Assembly: GCA_003313425.1 (NCBI GenBank)
Contig: NHZP01000005.1
Span: 1,488,001-1,552,000 of the forward strand
DNA from: Pseudopyrenochaeta lycopersici
Lineage: Eukaryota; Ascomycota; Dothideomycetes; Pleosporales; Pseudopyrenochaetaceae
Direction of reading: 5' to 3'
Length of the DNA: 64,000 bases
The first letter of the stretch is position 1. Every line of letters begins with the position of its first letter. The notes under the pieces were generated by a model that was not told the origin of the DNA, searched no databases, and saw only the letters and a list, made by a program, of their open reading frames with translations. Shown piece after piece: positions 34,259 through 47,600 of this stretch. Both the position numbers and the translations under genes were made by a program.

Positions 34259-36809
34259 GACGTTTGTTCACAGATCGTAGCTTCGATCAAGAATGACTAT
34301 TAGTGGTGAATGCCCAACACATATACACGAATGCACTTGACTTTTTTTGACCGTTTTGCCGGCTTGGGGACAAGCAGAAGTTAGATTAGACATCGCTTGC
34401 GAACGAATTGCAGACATGCGTTGAAAAGCCCAATTCTAAGGGCGTTTGGTACCTTTGGTGTATATACGGGGTTTTCTTCACCCATTACGGATGAAGCGTT
34501 GTTTGGCGAAGGATGGCGTCCTTGGCCGCAACTTCCTCGGTGAAACTCTCAGCTTGGCTCGTTTACGAGCGAATTAACGCAACGACCACTGTTAAATGTG
34601 CTTCGTCAAGCGAGGCAAAGTATCGTGGCGCATCTTCAGTAGAAAAAGAGAGCCTCGGATAAAAGTGAGCTGTTACGAGGACATTTCAAAGATCTCGCGG
34701 GCTGAGGATGCTGCCTTCCATTGGTCGGAGGTAGCAACCCTAACCGCAGAGTACCGCCGTAGGGGCAGTTGAAGAGTCCACTAATGCAGGGCGTTCTGAT
34801 TCGACCGTAGTACATCTCTTCACATGTTATATGGGCTGCCTGGGTTGAGGTTAAGAACAACACAGATGTTTCGCCTACTAATTCTTGAACAGTACATAGC
34901 GTCTTCGGAGGCTTAATCGCGCAACAGCGGCCAAATGACTGTAGAAGAATCTTCAGGAGGATTCGGTTTTATAGGAGGGCGTATGAGTATAGCATGCAGA
35001 CACTAACAAACCCATTCCACGTGATAACGCCTCGTCACATCACGTCTCGATTGCAACCCCGACTGATAATTCTTGAGATCGAGAACTTGAAAAGCACAGC
35101 ATAGGAACTTCAAGTTCCTGGGATGCCTATGGTTCTCAGTATGCTATATCCGGAGTGAATATTTCTCTACAAAGCATCTTGACGATAATATAGCCGTGCG
35201 TTGTGTCCTGTATGTGGGGCTGCTATGCTTGCACTCGAAATTATTTTACGCCTACCTCTTTCTCAATTTGCTTTTCTTAAAGCTAACGTTGTGCTATTGG
35301 ACTCTTGGTAGGGAGTGTCTCAAACCGTGGTCTCGAGACATAGGGATCTGCTCCACTGAAGATCCGTTCGAAGGCGATATTTAGCTTGTAAGAGCACATT
35401 GATGCTGCTGCATAGGCTGAGAAAGGGGTTGGTGTCACTTTCATGAGAAGATTGATACAAGGAGAAGGAAGAAAAGGAAAAATGAGGCTATGGACACAGC
35501 AAATTTAGCTGTAGGAGATGAGCCGTGGCAAGTGAATGCAACTTATTGAATTTAGGTTCTGGTCATCGATTATAAGCCACATCCGTTCACAGTCATCATA
35601 ATCAACGCCAGTGCAGAGTGGCTCATCTTTCTAGAAGTTAATGATTGCATGATGCTATCAACGACGGTTGTATATGCGGAGGCGAACTGTTCGATTTTCA
35701 GTAGTTTTCGACTATCTGGATATGTACGATGTTTGCCACGTTGAATCTGACCCGCGGCCCGATACTTTTGCACGACGAATATTGCCTCTATGGCACAGAT
35801 CTCTTGGGCCGATGTGTCGGTAACGACAGAACACGCACGAAGTCAGAAGTAGCAAGTTTGCACTATTTCCTAACATGCAAAAACAGTATAGAGAACGGAG
35901 AGGAATTTTAGGCCTTTTTGGAAAGATCGTCTGAGAAGTGCAAAAAACATCGAGGCCTTTCTGGATTCATGATGCGGCTATTACCTACGGGACAATCCGC
36001 GCCATATGCGAACAATGGATCCTACTCCTGGCTCACCGTGATATGAGAGTCCCATTAGCTGGATAAGATTTTCAGAAACATGCACAATTTCTTCGCGAGG
36101 CAGTATCTGGTTAGGGAAGGAGTGAGCCCTTGACATAGCTCAATGTCAGATTCCAATGAGGAATAACGCGACCAACGGCTGAGTCAAGTGAAGGAGTACA
36201 CAATATTTGACTATACAATGAGTTTCTTTTTTGAATATAATTCTTGCCTTCCCTAGTGACCATTCTTCCCCAACCTTCTTGCCTGCAACCATATAAGTCT
36301 TATTGGGATGGCGGCTTTAAGCCTGAGCTCGGCCGTACATATCACCAGAGAGTAAAACATCGCTAACGAGGCCCCTCGGTGGCTACGTGCTGCATTCGCG
36401 ATCCTTTACCATGACGGTGGCCAATTCTGGCCTGACAGTCCTCCATTCGCTCCTCATCCTCTGTTCAAACGTTCTTTCTGCAAATACAGCTTGTTGGAAA
36501 GGCGAGTGTTGAAACAAAACGCGATGTGTATGAATTTAGCCAGCGCCGAATTTGCTAATCCAGAGGATTTCAAAGCTTGGAGCAAACAAACCTTCTCAAT
36601 TGTTTTTTTGCCCTAGGCTAGTTGATTTTGTAAAGGCAAAGCTTCTTGTTAAGCCTATAGGAGGCTATAATATATAGCACAAATATCAGACTTTTGACCA
36701 GGATATGGCAAATGAGGGAAAAGTTTAGCGTTCGTAGCATAGACTATACCATGTAACAAATTCACGCAGCAATTTTACTATGTTTCTACAGTTACACAGC
36801 CCTGTTTCT
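34259..36809. other. AT-rich gene-poor stretch
   Basis: About 2.5 kb with no supported gene. The left end is the promoter of the secreted Thr-rich gene. Short cysteine-containing open frames such as the one at 34636-34863 lack an ATG start and a signal peptide. It may contain decayed transposon DNA, but no recognisable fragment was found. Confidence 0.45.
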
Positions 36810-37801
36810 CTAACATTCCTCCCACTCCTTGCACTGTATCCCGTGGTTGGGTAGTAGTAATACCTTGAACAACTCATCGAAAACTTTGAGTAGCTGCAAT
36901 TTTCTACCCCACTCGACAAAATTATCAAGGTTTAGCTTAACTGTAGGGGCAATGGGTTCTTTGACGTGGCCTACAAGGCCTGCTGCTAGCCCAGCAATAG
37001 CCGATAGATCTCGGCTTGCAATTTTGAACGTTCTATCAAGACACCTGCTGTCCGGCGACTCTAAACGTTCTGCCATGCTCCGAAAATGTTCTCGTGGTTT
37101 GCCACGTCTCCGTTTCGGTGATGCTGGCAATGGAAAAGGTAGCCTTGTTAGGACTTCTACAACATCTTCATATTCTACTTGGCCTGCCCCTGCATCTGGG
37201 GTGGCTAAGGCCTTAAATATATAGGTCAGTCGATCGCTGTCGTTCCGCCTAGGAGGGTCTATTGCATGCTGCTTGAAGAAGTCAGATCCTCGCCACGTAA
37301 GGAGCATGACTGCCCGCAGCAGTGCAGCTCGTGTAAGAGTAACTGGCTTTGAGAAGGGAAATCGCGCGTGCGCATGGAGTAATTTTGTCAGGCAAGGCCA
37401 TGCAGATTGTACAAGTTCCGCCTGGCTTGGGTGGGCTTGGCTGAGGAAGTGAAGAACATCTGATAGCTCAATCACCCCATCGGGCGTTCGGTGAAAGGCT
37501 GAAATTCTTGCATCGAAGCTGCTGATTTCCGACGGCGTAAGCAAGTCAAAGGGAACAGATTGCTCTTCCCGATCGCCGTTTATAGCAACATGGAGAAATT
37601 GTTCGTAAACATCATCTTGAGTTAGTTAGTACGTTCGTATATTTCTCTATCTATAAATGGAGTACAGCGAAGCTAAGAAGCTAGTAGTACAATGGCCTAC
37701 TTACCAACAGTCGTGGTCTCAAACCAATGGTTCAAGTCTAATCTCGCTTTTCGAGAGTTCGAAAGTTGTTTGACGAGCAGGGCGAGGTTGCTAAATGGCA
37801 T
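36810..37801 (-). CDS. Protein of unknown function, resembles the N-terminal half of fungal TLDc-type proteins
   Basis: A 300-residue protein from exons 37801-37705 and 37615-36810 with an 89-base intron (GTAAGT...CTCAAG). The join gives ETTTVDDVYEQFLHVAINGD in one frame, which supports the model. Visible parts: FSNLALLVKQLSNSRKARLD, then LLTPSEISSFDARISAFHR and a helical region with LLRAVMLLTWRGSDFF. Near residue 210 there is a basic cluster (SPKRRRGKPREHF). The first 200 residues resemble the EF-hand-like helical region that precedes the TLDc domain in some fungal proteins, but no TLDc domain follows. It could be a truncated gene or a distinct family. No signal peptide or membrane segment is seen. 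Function is not assigned. Confidence 0.6.
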
Positions 37802-39084
37802 GACGAGCCAAGAGCGCATGTGTATAATGTATTAACGTTGCAGGAATTGTAAGAATTATATGAAATATCTAAAAGAGTTAGGGAAAGAATCTGATGGCTG
37901 CCTTATACCTATGTAATGACGACTAGGGTGCGGCGGCGCATGTACGCGGCTAAAAGAAGAAAATCCTGACAGAAGAACTAATGGGACTATAAATGCGATC
38001 TATCTGACTACTTTGCGTGATACCAGGTCCTTCAAAACATATTACCTGAAATCTGCAAGACGAGAGTGTGCTCAACAATGTGAGGTCGAGCAATCCATCG
38101 ATATTATCAAATCACGTCGTCCAGTTCCAAGATCAGCTGTGCTTGAATTGGGATAAGGTCATCAACATTCTTCCCGGTAATTGCAAAATGTCACATGCAG
38201 GCGAACAATAAAAGCGTAGTTGAAATGACCTACAGTTGGAACAATAGGTTTATCTGGTATGTGACACAACTGTGAAGCGGGGCACGTGTCCCACACAGCT
38301 AAACATCGCCCGCGTCGACTGCGGGGCAACTTTTCTCTCATCTTGAACACTACTCTTAGAAACACGCTGCTAACCGCGTACCTCGAAGTAACCCAGAAGA
38401 TGCAGTTCCGTCATACAAACACCAATTCCACAACAAAGGTTCCATAAATCCAGCACCATCACGACCAATCCATTCAAACAACACCGCACGGCCGCCCAAT
38501 CCCACCACCCAAACGCATAGTCACCGCAAATCCATTTTCGCAGACCCTGCTTTCGCTTAGCGCCACACAGACCCGCCACAGACCGTGCCGCACCCTTCCG
38601 CATTCGTTTCCCTGTCTCCACCAACGACACCGTCACATTTTGTAGCGTATATATATTTTACATTTGACAGCTTGCTTTGTGCAGTGCGAGGATTTGTACG
38701 AACTCATTTCTTGCCTTTTACCAGAAGTGACCGCGAGTCCCGCACAACACTGCACTTATTGAATCTTTGGAAACATCATCGCCCCTGTCGCGGGTTCGAA
38801 ACTTTGTTTTTGCTGTTTTCTTTGATGTCTTTCTTTTTGCTCCTGTCATCTCACGTCTCCATGCGAATTCAGCCAGCAGCTCTATCTTGCTTCATGGTGT
38901 GTAATGCCAAGTGTGATGGCTGGATGATAATTTTTGCAAATTTTCTGACATTGGTCCTAAAGGTGGTATGGTATGGCCAATGGGACGACATGATAGGTAG
39001 GTCACCAAGAGATAGTCGCGATCAGAGTACAAAGAAATTCAACAGCTTGTGCTATGCCTAATAATACAATGCGCTTTGTTACAG
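37802..39084. other. Convergent/upstream intergenic region
   Basis: Holds the promoter of the 37801 gene at its left end and the 3' end of gup1 at its right. A 158-codon plus-strand open frame (38585-39061) overlaps several others and has no domain. No RNA gene is supported. Confidence 0.45.
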
Positions 39085-41145
39085 TTAGCACTTCATCTTA
39101 ATCCCCTTCCGCTTCTCAGACTCTCTGCGCTCGAACATGATCTGCACACCAGTGAACAGAGCACCACATGCGACCCAAAAGAATAATTGTCCTTCCCAGC
39201 TTCCCACAATCCCCTTCACTAGCCCGTCCAAGCCATCCAAACCTAATGCGAACCCTACAAGGTTTGCCGTCATCAACATTAAGATTTCTCCCACAGCACC
39301 AACTCCACAGAGCCAACGGTATTGGTTGGGCCTGTCTTTCCACTTGCGCGCTGGGAATATATATCCGGCGATGATCTCGGGAAGCACAAATAGCGTGACG
39401 AGCCATCCCCACATGAGCAGGCGCAACTGAATATCATGCCAAATGGCAATGAAGGTGAAAACCGCGAGGTAATTACCTACAGATCGTGCCTTTCCCCAAA
39501 GACCAGGTATTGCACTTCCTCCCAGTGGGATATACAAGTACCGCAGACTCCACTTGTTAAAGCTGCGATGCCATCCGCGCCAGAAATGCATGACGCTATA
39601 ATTATCCGACATGCAACGGACCATGTTCTCTGGAGGATCAATGCCGTCTAAAAGTGACCAGAGACGGAAGAAACGCCAGGGAATGAGAAGTTTAAGCCAT
39701 ATGTGCTTGAGGTTGAAGAAACCAAGCATGCTGAGCTGCGCCGGCGTGTATTGGGACCAGTCGGGTTTGGCGTGAAAGATGGCGACCATGTACATATAGT
39801 GGATCATGATTTCCATTGTTAAGAGCACAACGACGAAGCGAATAGCATACATTGCTGTGCGTTTGGAGGTGATGCTATGCGGGCGGTAGCGTTGCTGGGA
39901 TATGTAGTCGTTGAATGTGATGATAGGGCCAGCGAGGTAGAGCGGCGAGTACATGGTGTAGGCGAAGTAGTTGCGGAAGGTGAAATCGGAGAGCTTTGCA
40001 GGAATGGAGACACGGTCGCGCTCTGAGAGATTCGATGGGTCAAGTTGCTTCTTCTTGATGTTATTAGCTTGATCAATAAGTCCAAGAGAGGAGGAGTATA
40101 CTTCAAGGGGGCTGCTCGCCCGCGAGTTCTGCGCCCAGTAGTGGTCGAGGTTGAAGCTTATGAGGCGGAGGATGGTGAAGTTGAAGAGAACCTCCCAGCG
40201 TGGAATGAGGCCGCCATAACTGTCGAGCGTGTGACCGAAGTTATATCCTGGCTGCTCCTTCTCCGAGACAGGTCCTGGCAAAAATGTTCCGAAGATGGTA
40301 GCGTACGAATAGCCTTTGCTAAACTCGTTCGCAAATAGAGTACCGACATTGAAGATCCATGTTACAGCCGGTACATAAGCCCTTGGTATCTTAGTCGCGA
40401 TACTGTAGTTGGCGTAGAGTATAGCGAGGATCTTGAACGTTGAAAAGCCATGTAACGCAGTAAGAAAGATTCCGGCGAACATGACATCGAAAGAGATACG
40501 TTGGCTCAGTCGAGCATCTGCGGCAGCCGAGGCGGTCAAGCCCATAGTGAGGCCGCCATTACCCGCGGATGGACGTACTTGGGTATACGTGTCTGCTCTC
40601 CAGAACAGATTATAGGCTTTCCGCAGGACTGGGTGAAGTAACACTACTACGAAAAGATACAGGAAGTTTTGACGAAATCCTGAATATTGAGCATCGGAAT
40701 TGTCCTGAACGGCTTAGGGGGAAGCATGTGACAGTGGATGAGGACAACATACGACTTTGCGGCCAGGTATCCAGCCGTCGCTCAATAAGTGCGAGAACTT
40801 GGAGTAATTGGGGTGTGTTTCTGGGATTCATTAGCATCAAGCTTTTGGCGTGTGTTATATGTCAGTCAAACCTTTGGACACGTCAAGCACCAACTTGAAC
40901 ATCATGAAGACGGACGATCCGACGGCGACATAGTAGAAGTAGAACTCTGGTGTGTTCCACAGGGGCGGTTGGGGAACGGCCTCGCCATTCCTGCTCTTCC
41001 CTCTTCCATTCTGCACTGGTAAGGGGCCAGCTGGGTCCAACTTGGCCTCCGCGAGTGCTTCCTTCGGGGGTGCGGTGGCCGGAACGACGAAGCGCGTGTC
41101 GAGGGTGTCGAGCGAGTACAGCTGGCGAAAGAATTTGAGCGCCAT
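39085..41145 (-). CDS. gup1: GUP1 membrane-bound O-acyltransferase
   Basis: Multi-pass ER membrane O-acyltransferase of the MBOAT family; yeast Gup1 remodels the lipid of GPI anchors and influences wall and membrane order. Three exons were assembled, 41145-40872, 40820-40753 and 40704-39085, with introns of 51 and 48 bases, giving 653 residues. The join rebuilds [20 protein letters not shown] and [15 protein letters not shown], conserved in Gup1. The long exon carries about ten hydrophobic segments. The MBOAT active-site region is visible: [17 protein letters not shown] and, later, the catalytic-type His in [16 protein letters not shown]. The first donor is GTTTGA rather than GTRAGT, so exon 1's end is the least certain point. 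It is divergent from arp4 with only 288 bases between start codons. Confidence 0.92.
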
Positions 41146-41433
41146 GATATATTCCAATACTATCTCTTCATAATTCGGACACACCAATGTCCGAACAGCG
41201 TCTAATGGAGGAGTGCGGGGTGGGGGCGCGAGGGGCAAGTGCGGTGGTGAAGGAGAGCTCCGCAACCTCAACTTTTGGGGTTCGCGACAGTCGAAGCTTC
41301 CCTCCAACACCAACGCCAGCCCCGCGACAAGACGCCCGGAAGCACCTCGCAACCCCATCAAGACGCGTCAATTGGGCTAATCGAAAACGGCCAAGTTCCC
41401 ATACCGCTTTGCGCATAGCGATAATCGTGCGCG
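41146..41433. promoter_or_regulatory. Compact shared promoter of gup1 and arp4
   Basis: Only 288 bases separate the divergent ATGs of two core genes. No TATA box is evident on either side, as is common for such housekeeping pairs. Confidence 0.5.
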
Positions 41434-42886
41434 ATGAACATTCCGAACTCGTCGACCGCACCAGCGGCGGGCGAGTATGCTGGAGGTGAGCATGTCTTTG
41501 CAACGCCTTACAATGCGCACATTCTGACTAACCAAACCAGATGAGGTCTCCGCCATCGTTCTTGACCCCGGCTACTCCTCCACTCGCGCCGGTTTCGCGG
41601 GCGAAGACGTGCCCAAGTCCGTCTGCCCTTCCTTCTACGGGCAGACCGAGTCAGGCCAGAACCTCTTTGGCGAGAACGCAATACACTCGGCGGCCGGCAA
41701 TCTCAACATAAAAAACTACTGGGGCTCAGACGGCATAGTAGAAGACTGGGACACGGCTACGAAGCTCTGGGAGTATGCCATCACCAGCAGGCTCACGGGC
41801 GCAAAGCCTGGCGATCCCGCGAAGAACGGACTGAACGACGCTGCTAATGCGAACGGCGACGCCATGGATGTGGATATGGAGGCCCTTGAGAACAACGAGA
41901 AGCCACTAGAAGATAGCCCGCTGCTCGTCACAGAACCCGGCTGGAACAGCGCAAAGGCACGGGAAAAGTACATTGAGATTGCTATGGAAGAATGGGGCAC
42001 ACCGGCCTTTTTCCTGCAAAAGACAGGCGTGTTGGCTGCTTTTGCATCAGGCAAGGCATCGGGTATCATCATCGACGTAGGCGCATCACATACATCTGTG
42101 ACACCGGTGCTCGACGGCATGGTTTTGCGCAAAGGCGTACAGAAGTCCCCTCTTGCGGGTAACTTTGTCTCCTCCCAGATCCGCCACATCTTCAAACAAG
42201 CTACCCCGGAAATCCCACTGACACCGCACTACATGGTCAAGTCGAAGACGCAGGTCGACGCGGGCGCGCCAGCACAAGCGACGTACAAAACATTTGATAT
42301 ACCGCCCAGCGACTCCTTCCGCCTGAATGAGGAAGAAAGAATCCTGACTGAGTTCAAGGAGTCTGTTGTGGAGGTCTGGCCAGGACCTGGTCGTTTCAGC
42401 AACGGCACCAACGAAGAGATTGCAAAGAACACACCTGGCCGTCCTTACGAAATGCCAGATGGGTGGAACCAAGTCTTTGGCGCTGAGCGATTCCGCGCCG
42501 CCGAGGGACTGTTCGATGCGTCTGCGGCGTTGACAAGCGAGGGAAGCCCGCGGCCCAAGGATGAGCACACGATTCCAAGACTTGTACAGGCAGCGGTGCA
42601 GCAGGTAGATGCTGACCAACGGCCGATGCTGCTCTCCAACATTGTTGTCACCGGCGGCTCAACTCTCCTGTACAAGTTCAACGAACGTCTCAACTACGAG
42701 ATCAACAGCATATACCCGTCAACACGCAACAAGCTGATTGCGCCTGGCAGCGTCGTGGAGCGCAAATACGCGGCCTGGATCGGAGGCAGTATTCTTGCCA
42801 GCTTAGGAAGCTTCCACCAGCTGTGGATCTCCAAGAAGGAGTATGAGGAGCACGGCGCAGGTATCGTGGAGAAGCGATGTCGATGA
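41434..42886 (+). CDS. arp4: Actin-related protein 4
   Basis: Nuclear actin-related protein, shared subunit of the NuA4 acetyltransferase and the SWR1 and INO80 remodelling complexes. Exon 1 (41434-41485) and exon 2 (41541-42886) are joined over a 55-base intron in phase 1, giving 465 residues. The join restores the actin-fold start ([23 protein letters not shown]). Other actin-family marks are [52 protein letters not shown], and the terminal [20 protein letters not shown]. The C-terminal [16 protein letters not shown] is typical. An Asp/Glu/Met-rich insert ([16 protein letters not shown]) is usual in fungal Arp4. The gene appears intact. Confidence 0.95.
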
Positions 42887-43270
42887 AGGGTGTATGAATA
42901 GATTCCCCTTGAGATTGGCGAGGAGTCTGTGGGTGGAACGGCGTCTTGGGGCAAAAGCCTGGTTCGATTATATTGAGGTTATTAAATGAATGTTATTACG
43001 TCGATAATTGGTAGTTGCTGATGCTCTATTTGGTTAAGATGTGAATGGGTGATTTTCACTTATCAATATCTAATATTGTAGTTAATCAATGGCTTGGCAT
43101 CTACTGCAGCACAAACAAAAATGGCCTCAATTGTTCTTTGGTCATGATCATATTGCCTCATTCTATCCGGCTGCCGAATTGGTCTTTTAACCTTGATTCG
43201 GGTTATAGTACATGTCTTCATGCCCGTAACGCCGTATGTCTTCATCGTCTCCGCCACCCCCAAATCACCT
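42887..43270. other. Convergent intergenic region
   Basis: A 384-base AT-rich stretch between the 3' ends of arp4 and pup1; presumed 3' untranslated DNA. Confidence 0.5.
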
Positions 43271-44166
43271 CTATGTATCAATGTCCATTGTCTCTGCCGT
43301 AGCGGTAACGCTGTCATCCTTGAGCTCGTGCACAGTCACGTATTTGCTGATTTCTTCCTTGGTGATGATCTTCTCGTTCAGCACGGCCGTGGTGCCCTTT
43401 TGGAACCTGTAGTTCCGCTGCTTCGGTTGCCTGGTGTTGGGGGTCTTGTAATTCCTCAGCAGCGTTGTCTTCTCCTCGGTGATGACTGCGACGTCCACGT
43501 TGCTTCCAGAGCCCAGATCGTTCCAGATACCAGCCTCAATCGCATTTGCACACAGTGTGACTGCCTCGTCCCGGGTCAATTTGGCCTGCCACTGTGTCTC
43601 GAATACAGACATGGCAGCCAGACTTCCAGATCCCATCGTCACGTATGGCAGCTTGTCGGTGGAGCCGTGGGCGTGTACGGTGAAGAGGTGGGCGCCTGTG
43701 GGGTCGACGCCGGCAACGACGAGGTAGGCGCCGATGTGGCCTTGGTGGCGGAACAGATGCTGCTTCAGCATGGTCATGCAGGTTACGACGCGGGGCTTGC
43801 GGCCGGTAGAGAGGGCATGCAGTTCGAGGTTTGAGGAGATGATAGCAGTGGTGAATTCCGTATCGGCGGCAGTACCGGCACCGGCGCACCAAATGTGAGG
43901 GGAAATGTAATGGAGTTTCTCGCAGTTCTGTTTGGCTTGTCAGATTCGTGTGCCTGGAGACTTGACGATGCTCATGGCGGGGAGCAGCGTACCTTGTCTG
44001 CGACTATGGGCCCGCTTGTGGCTCGGGTATCTGCTGCAATCACCACGCCGCCGTCGAACAGACATCCCACAATGGTCGTTCCCGTGCTCGTGGCCTTTGG
44101 TAGGGGTATGCCCTGGGCGTGGAGGGCCGCATTGCGGTTGTGGTTGGAGAAGTCGAAGCCGCCCAT
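43271..44166 (-). CDS. pup1: 20S proteasome subunit beta 2 (trypsin-like activity)
   Basis: Catalytic beta 2 subunit of the 20S proteasome, cleaving after basic residues. Exon 1 (44166-43993) and exon 2 (43927-43271) are joined over a 65-base intron in phase 0, giving 276 residues. The propeptide ends at ATSTG and Thr30 becomes the catalytic N-terminal Thr ([23 protein letters not shown]). The following Asp and Lys of the active site lie in AADTRAT and IVADK, the latter exactly at the splice junction. [24 protein letters not shown] begins exon 2 as expected. The tail ([10 protein letters not shown]) is slightly longer than in yeast. It is divergent from nup159. Confidence 0.95.
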
Positions 44167-44673
44167 GGTGATGTCGTGAGGTTATTCGGGGGTTGTGGAG
44201 TCTGGGCGTGTCTGTATGATGGCGGGCAGCTTCCGGGCGTGTATGGAGAAGCTACAAGGCAGGCGCGGAGGTAGGGACGTTGACGGCGGCGACTGTGAGG
44301 TTGCGTTGCGTAGCTGTCGTGCCTGGAGCTTAGGCGCCTTGGCGGACGATCCCAGCTCGGAACTTTCTTGGGGAGCTGCAACAACAAAGGCCCTAAGGTT
44401 CGCGCTGGTTCAAGTGCTTAGCCTGTGGTCGCTTGCTTGTCGCTCTGCTTCCCAAGAGCGCCAGGCACCTTCCAATCAGCCACCATTCTCAATAAAAGCT
44501 TCGAGCTTTTCCGCCCCAGTCCACCGCGGGCTTCACGTTCCTTTTCGTCGTCGCCAACCGCCCTGCATTCGCGCTCCCACCCAGATGACATCGTGAAGAC
44601 TCTGGCCCGCAAAACATCTGAGCGCGAGATCCGACCGAGCTTCCTACGCGCCATAACCTCCTCGGCCTTCGCC
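44167..44673. promoter_or_regulatory. Shared divergent promoter region of pup1 and nup159
   Basis: 507 bases between the ATGs of two divergent core genes. The strings seen are GC-rich on the pup1 side. No proteasome-associated control element (GGTGGCAAA type) was found. Confidence 0.45.
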
Positions 44674-47600
44674 ATGTCTGCAGGCAACGCCCCTGCGGCC
44701 ACAACCGGCGCCGAGATCCAGGACGTGGAGACAGAGGTAGCTCCAATGCGAGCAAGCAGCATTGCACAGCGCTAACATGTATACAGCATATCGGATTCAA
44801 GGCTCTAAGCCAGGGAGGCGCAGGACCCAAGAAGCTCAAGATCCTCCCCGAGCCATGGCCCACCGACAATGTCCCTCCCGCGTCGGCCACCCTCCTCTCC
44901 ATCGCCTCCAAACCCGGTCTCCTCGCCGCCGCCGGACCCAACACCCTTGTCGTAGCGTCTACTGCGAAGGTGCGCAAGGCCTTTGAGGAAAAGGCTGGCG
45001 GCGGGGACGTCGTCACAAACTTTACGCCTGACGTAACAATGGATGTCCCGAGACTCCGCCATGTCGCGTTTTCAACAAACGGAAACTTTCTGGTCATTTC
45101 TGCCGAGGAGCAAGGAGGCCTAGTGGTCTTCGATGCCCAAGCTGTCGTGAAGGCGGGGAAGAAGGAGCCAGAGGTGCAAATCGATACAGACCAGATCCCC
45201 GCCCGCGCCCTACTGCCAAACCCAGTTTCTGGAGTAGCACATCTCTTTGCCCTTGTCCTTGATTCAGGCAAGCTTATCATCGCCGATGTTGCAAAGGGCT
45301 CCATGAAAACAGTCCTGGCCGAAGGCGTCAGTTGTGTAGCCTGGAGTAATTTGGGAAAAGCAGTAGTCGCTGGTTTACGAGACGGCAGCCTCGCCATATA
45401 CATGAATGATGGACAACTAAAGGCAACTATCCCACGTCCTCCCGACGTCGAACAAAGCTTCACTGGTAAGCCCTTTCAATGCCGACCTATTGGTAACAAC
45501 ATTTGCTAAATCGCACAGTCTCTGGCCTGTCGTGGCTCAACAACGACCAGTTCTTGGTGGTACACTCCCTAAAGCACCCCGATTTACAAGATCCGAAAGA
45601 TGACAAGTATCATGTCGTCAGGAGTAACAGAGGCTGGACGTCGAACACTTTCCATCCCTTACCGTATGATCCTCTCCTCCCCACACCTGATGGGCCACGT
45701 CGAGCCCCTCCCGCCCGCCTTTCTGTCGTCCGGCTTCGTAACTGGGAGCCTGACCTTACCGACATGCTCATCATCACCAATTCACACACGGATACCATCG
45801 CGTTGCTTGCATCGACAAGCTCCAAGATTTCACCATATCAGGAGAGTTGCAATGAGCTCGTGCTGATTAACCTCGAAGACAAGAGAAAGGCCGCGGTGCC
45901 ACGCACAGTTTACGAGGAAGAGTCGGACAGTGCATTCATTGGCGAGGCTCTAGACCTATCTAGTACCGAGAAGCTACTGGCCCCAGTTCCTGCACTTGTG
46001 GAAGAGGGTATCACCGAGGCTCCGTGGCCATTGCCCGCATATACCGCCCTTACTCATGAGGGGCTCCTGGCCATTTGGTGGGTTGTTTGGGATCGATCTA
46101 TCAAAGAGGGCACCCGATATCCTGGTCTCATCGTTGGTAGCGAAGAGACCGAGTCCGTAGCGGCAGCAGGGCCAGCAGCCACTACCCCCACTCCAAAGCC
46201 TGCTCAAACCCCTTCTACCCAGTCAGGCTCCGTGTTCGGACAGCCATCGAATGCTCCATCATCGGCAGGAGGAAATAGTGTCTTTGGGAAACCAGCAGCA
46301 ACATTTGGGACACCTACCAATCCCATAGGAAGCTCTGGGTTTGGCTCTCCAGCGCCGGCTTTGATGAAGCCGACACCACCAGGATTCGGTACCCCTGCCT
46401 TTGGATCTACGACTCCGGCTTCTACCAAACCCGCCCAGCCAGCTTTTGGTGCTCCCTCTGCGATAGGATTAGCCGGAGCGTCGGGATTTGGAGCGACAGG
46501 CGCCCTTGGCGCTAAGCCATCTCTCTGGGGTGCCTCATCACAACCATCTCAGACCCAAGCAAACCCTTTCTCTGCAGCAGCTGGTAGTTCGTCTGGATTT
46601 GCAAAGTTTGGTCAGGCTGGTGGCAACTCCAGCTTTTCAAGCTTCAGTAGCAACAACGGGACCCAGTCAGGATTTGCATCACTTGTACAAAATCAGCAGA
46701 AGTCTGCGCTTGGAGGACTCAAGACTGAACCTAGCTTTGGCTCTACAGTCACAGTTGGCTCCGGGACTGGTTCAACCCTTCCTTCATGGGCTAACACGCC
46801 AGCGCAAGGGGGTAGCTCCATTTTTGGGCAAAGCAAATCCTCCTTCAACACTTCCTCGTTCGAGTCGAACCAATCTGACATGAGCGATGTGGACGATGCA
46901 CAGAGGCGGCAAAGAGACGACGCTACACCAACGCCTCAACCTCCCCCGCCACAGAAATCAGAAGGTCTCTTCGGCCTTGCAGGTGGCTTCAAGCTTGGCA
47001 CTACTTTCTCAAGGGATGGCACAGCCAATGATGACCCCGCGAAACCAGCAGCTCCATCCAACGGTTCATTCTTTGGGAGTGACTTTTCCAATACGCTAAC
47101 CACAACAGCTTTGAAGCAGCCGGCTACGCCTTCGAAAGAAGCGCCACAAAACGTATCAACTACGCCTGAACCACCCCCTAAGCAAAAGGCACTATTTCCG
47201 AGTACGACTCCAGCAAAAGATAGCGGTACTCCAAAGGCACAAGCCCCAGCGACCCAAAAGAGCATAGTAGACGATGCACCGCTGCCCCCAGATTTCATCA
47301 CTGTCAAGCCTGCAAAAGTGGACGATGCGCCGCTTCCCCCAGACTTCATCAATACGAAGCTGCCGGCAACTGCAGACGATGATTTGCCACCTCTTGCCGG
47401 TAGCCCAGGCGTCAAAGTAGAAGCCCCCAGCTCTTCCGTGGACGCTTCCCCTATCGACAACGAGGACGCTGAAGATGAAAGTGACTTTTCAGAAGAAGAG
47501 GACGATGGGGATGACGAAGGAGAAGAAGAGGATGCTGAAGAAGCGTCGCCAGTGGGGACGGCCTTGAAATCCCAACCGCCGAAGCTTGGAGGCTGGACTC

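Noticed and set aside
34636..34863. Possible small secreted cysteine protein
   Set aside because: The frame begins at GTG, has no ATG-led signal peptide and no supported upstream exon.
38760..38800. A GGGTTCGAAAC string reminiscent of a tRNA T-loop
   Set aside because: No matching acceptor stem, D-arm or anticodon arm could be found around it.
38585..39061. A 158-codon plus-strand open frame with hydrophobic stretches
   Set aside because: Composition looks like AT-rich intergenic DNA; no family pattern or splice partner.
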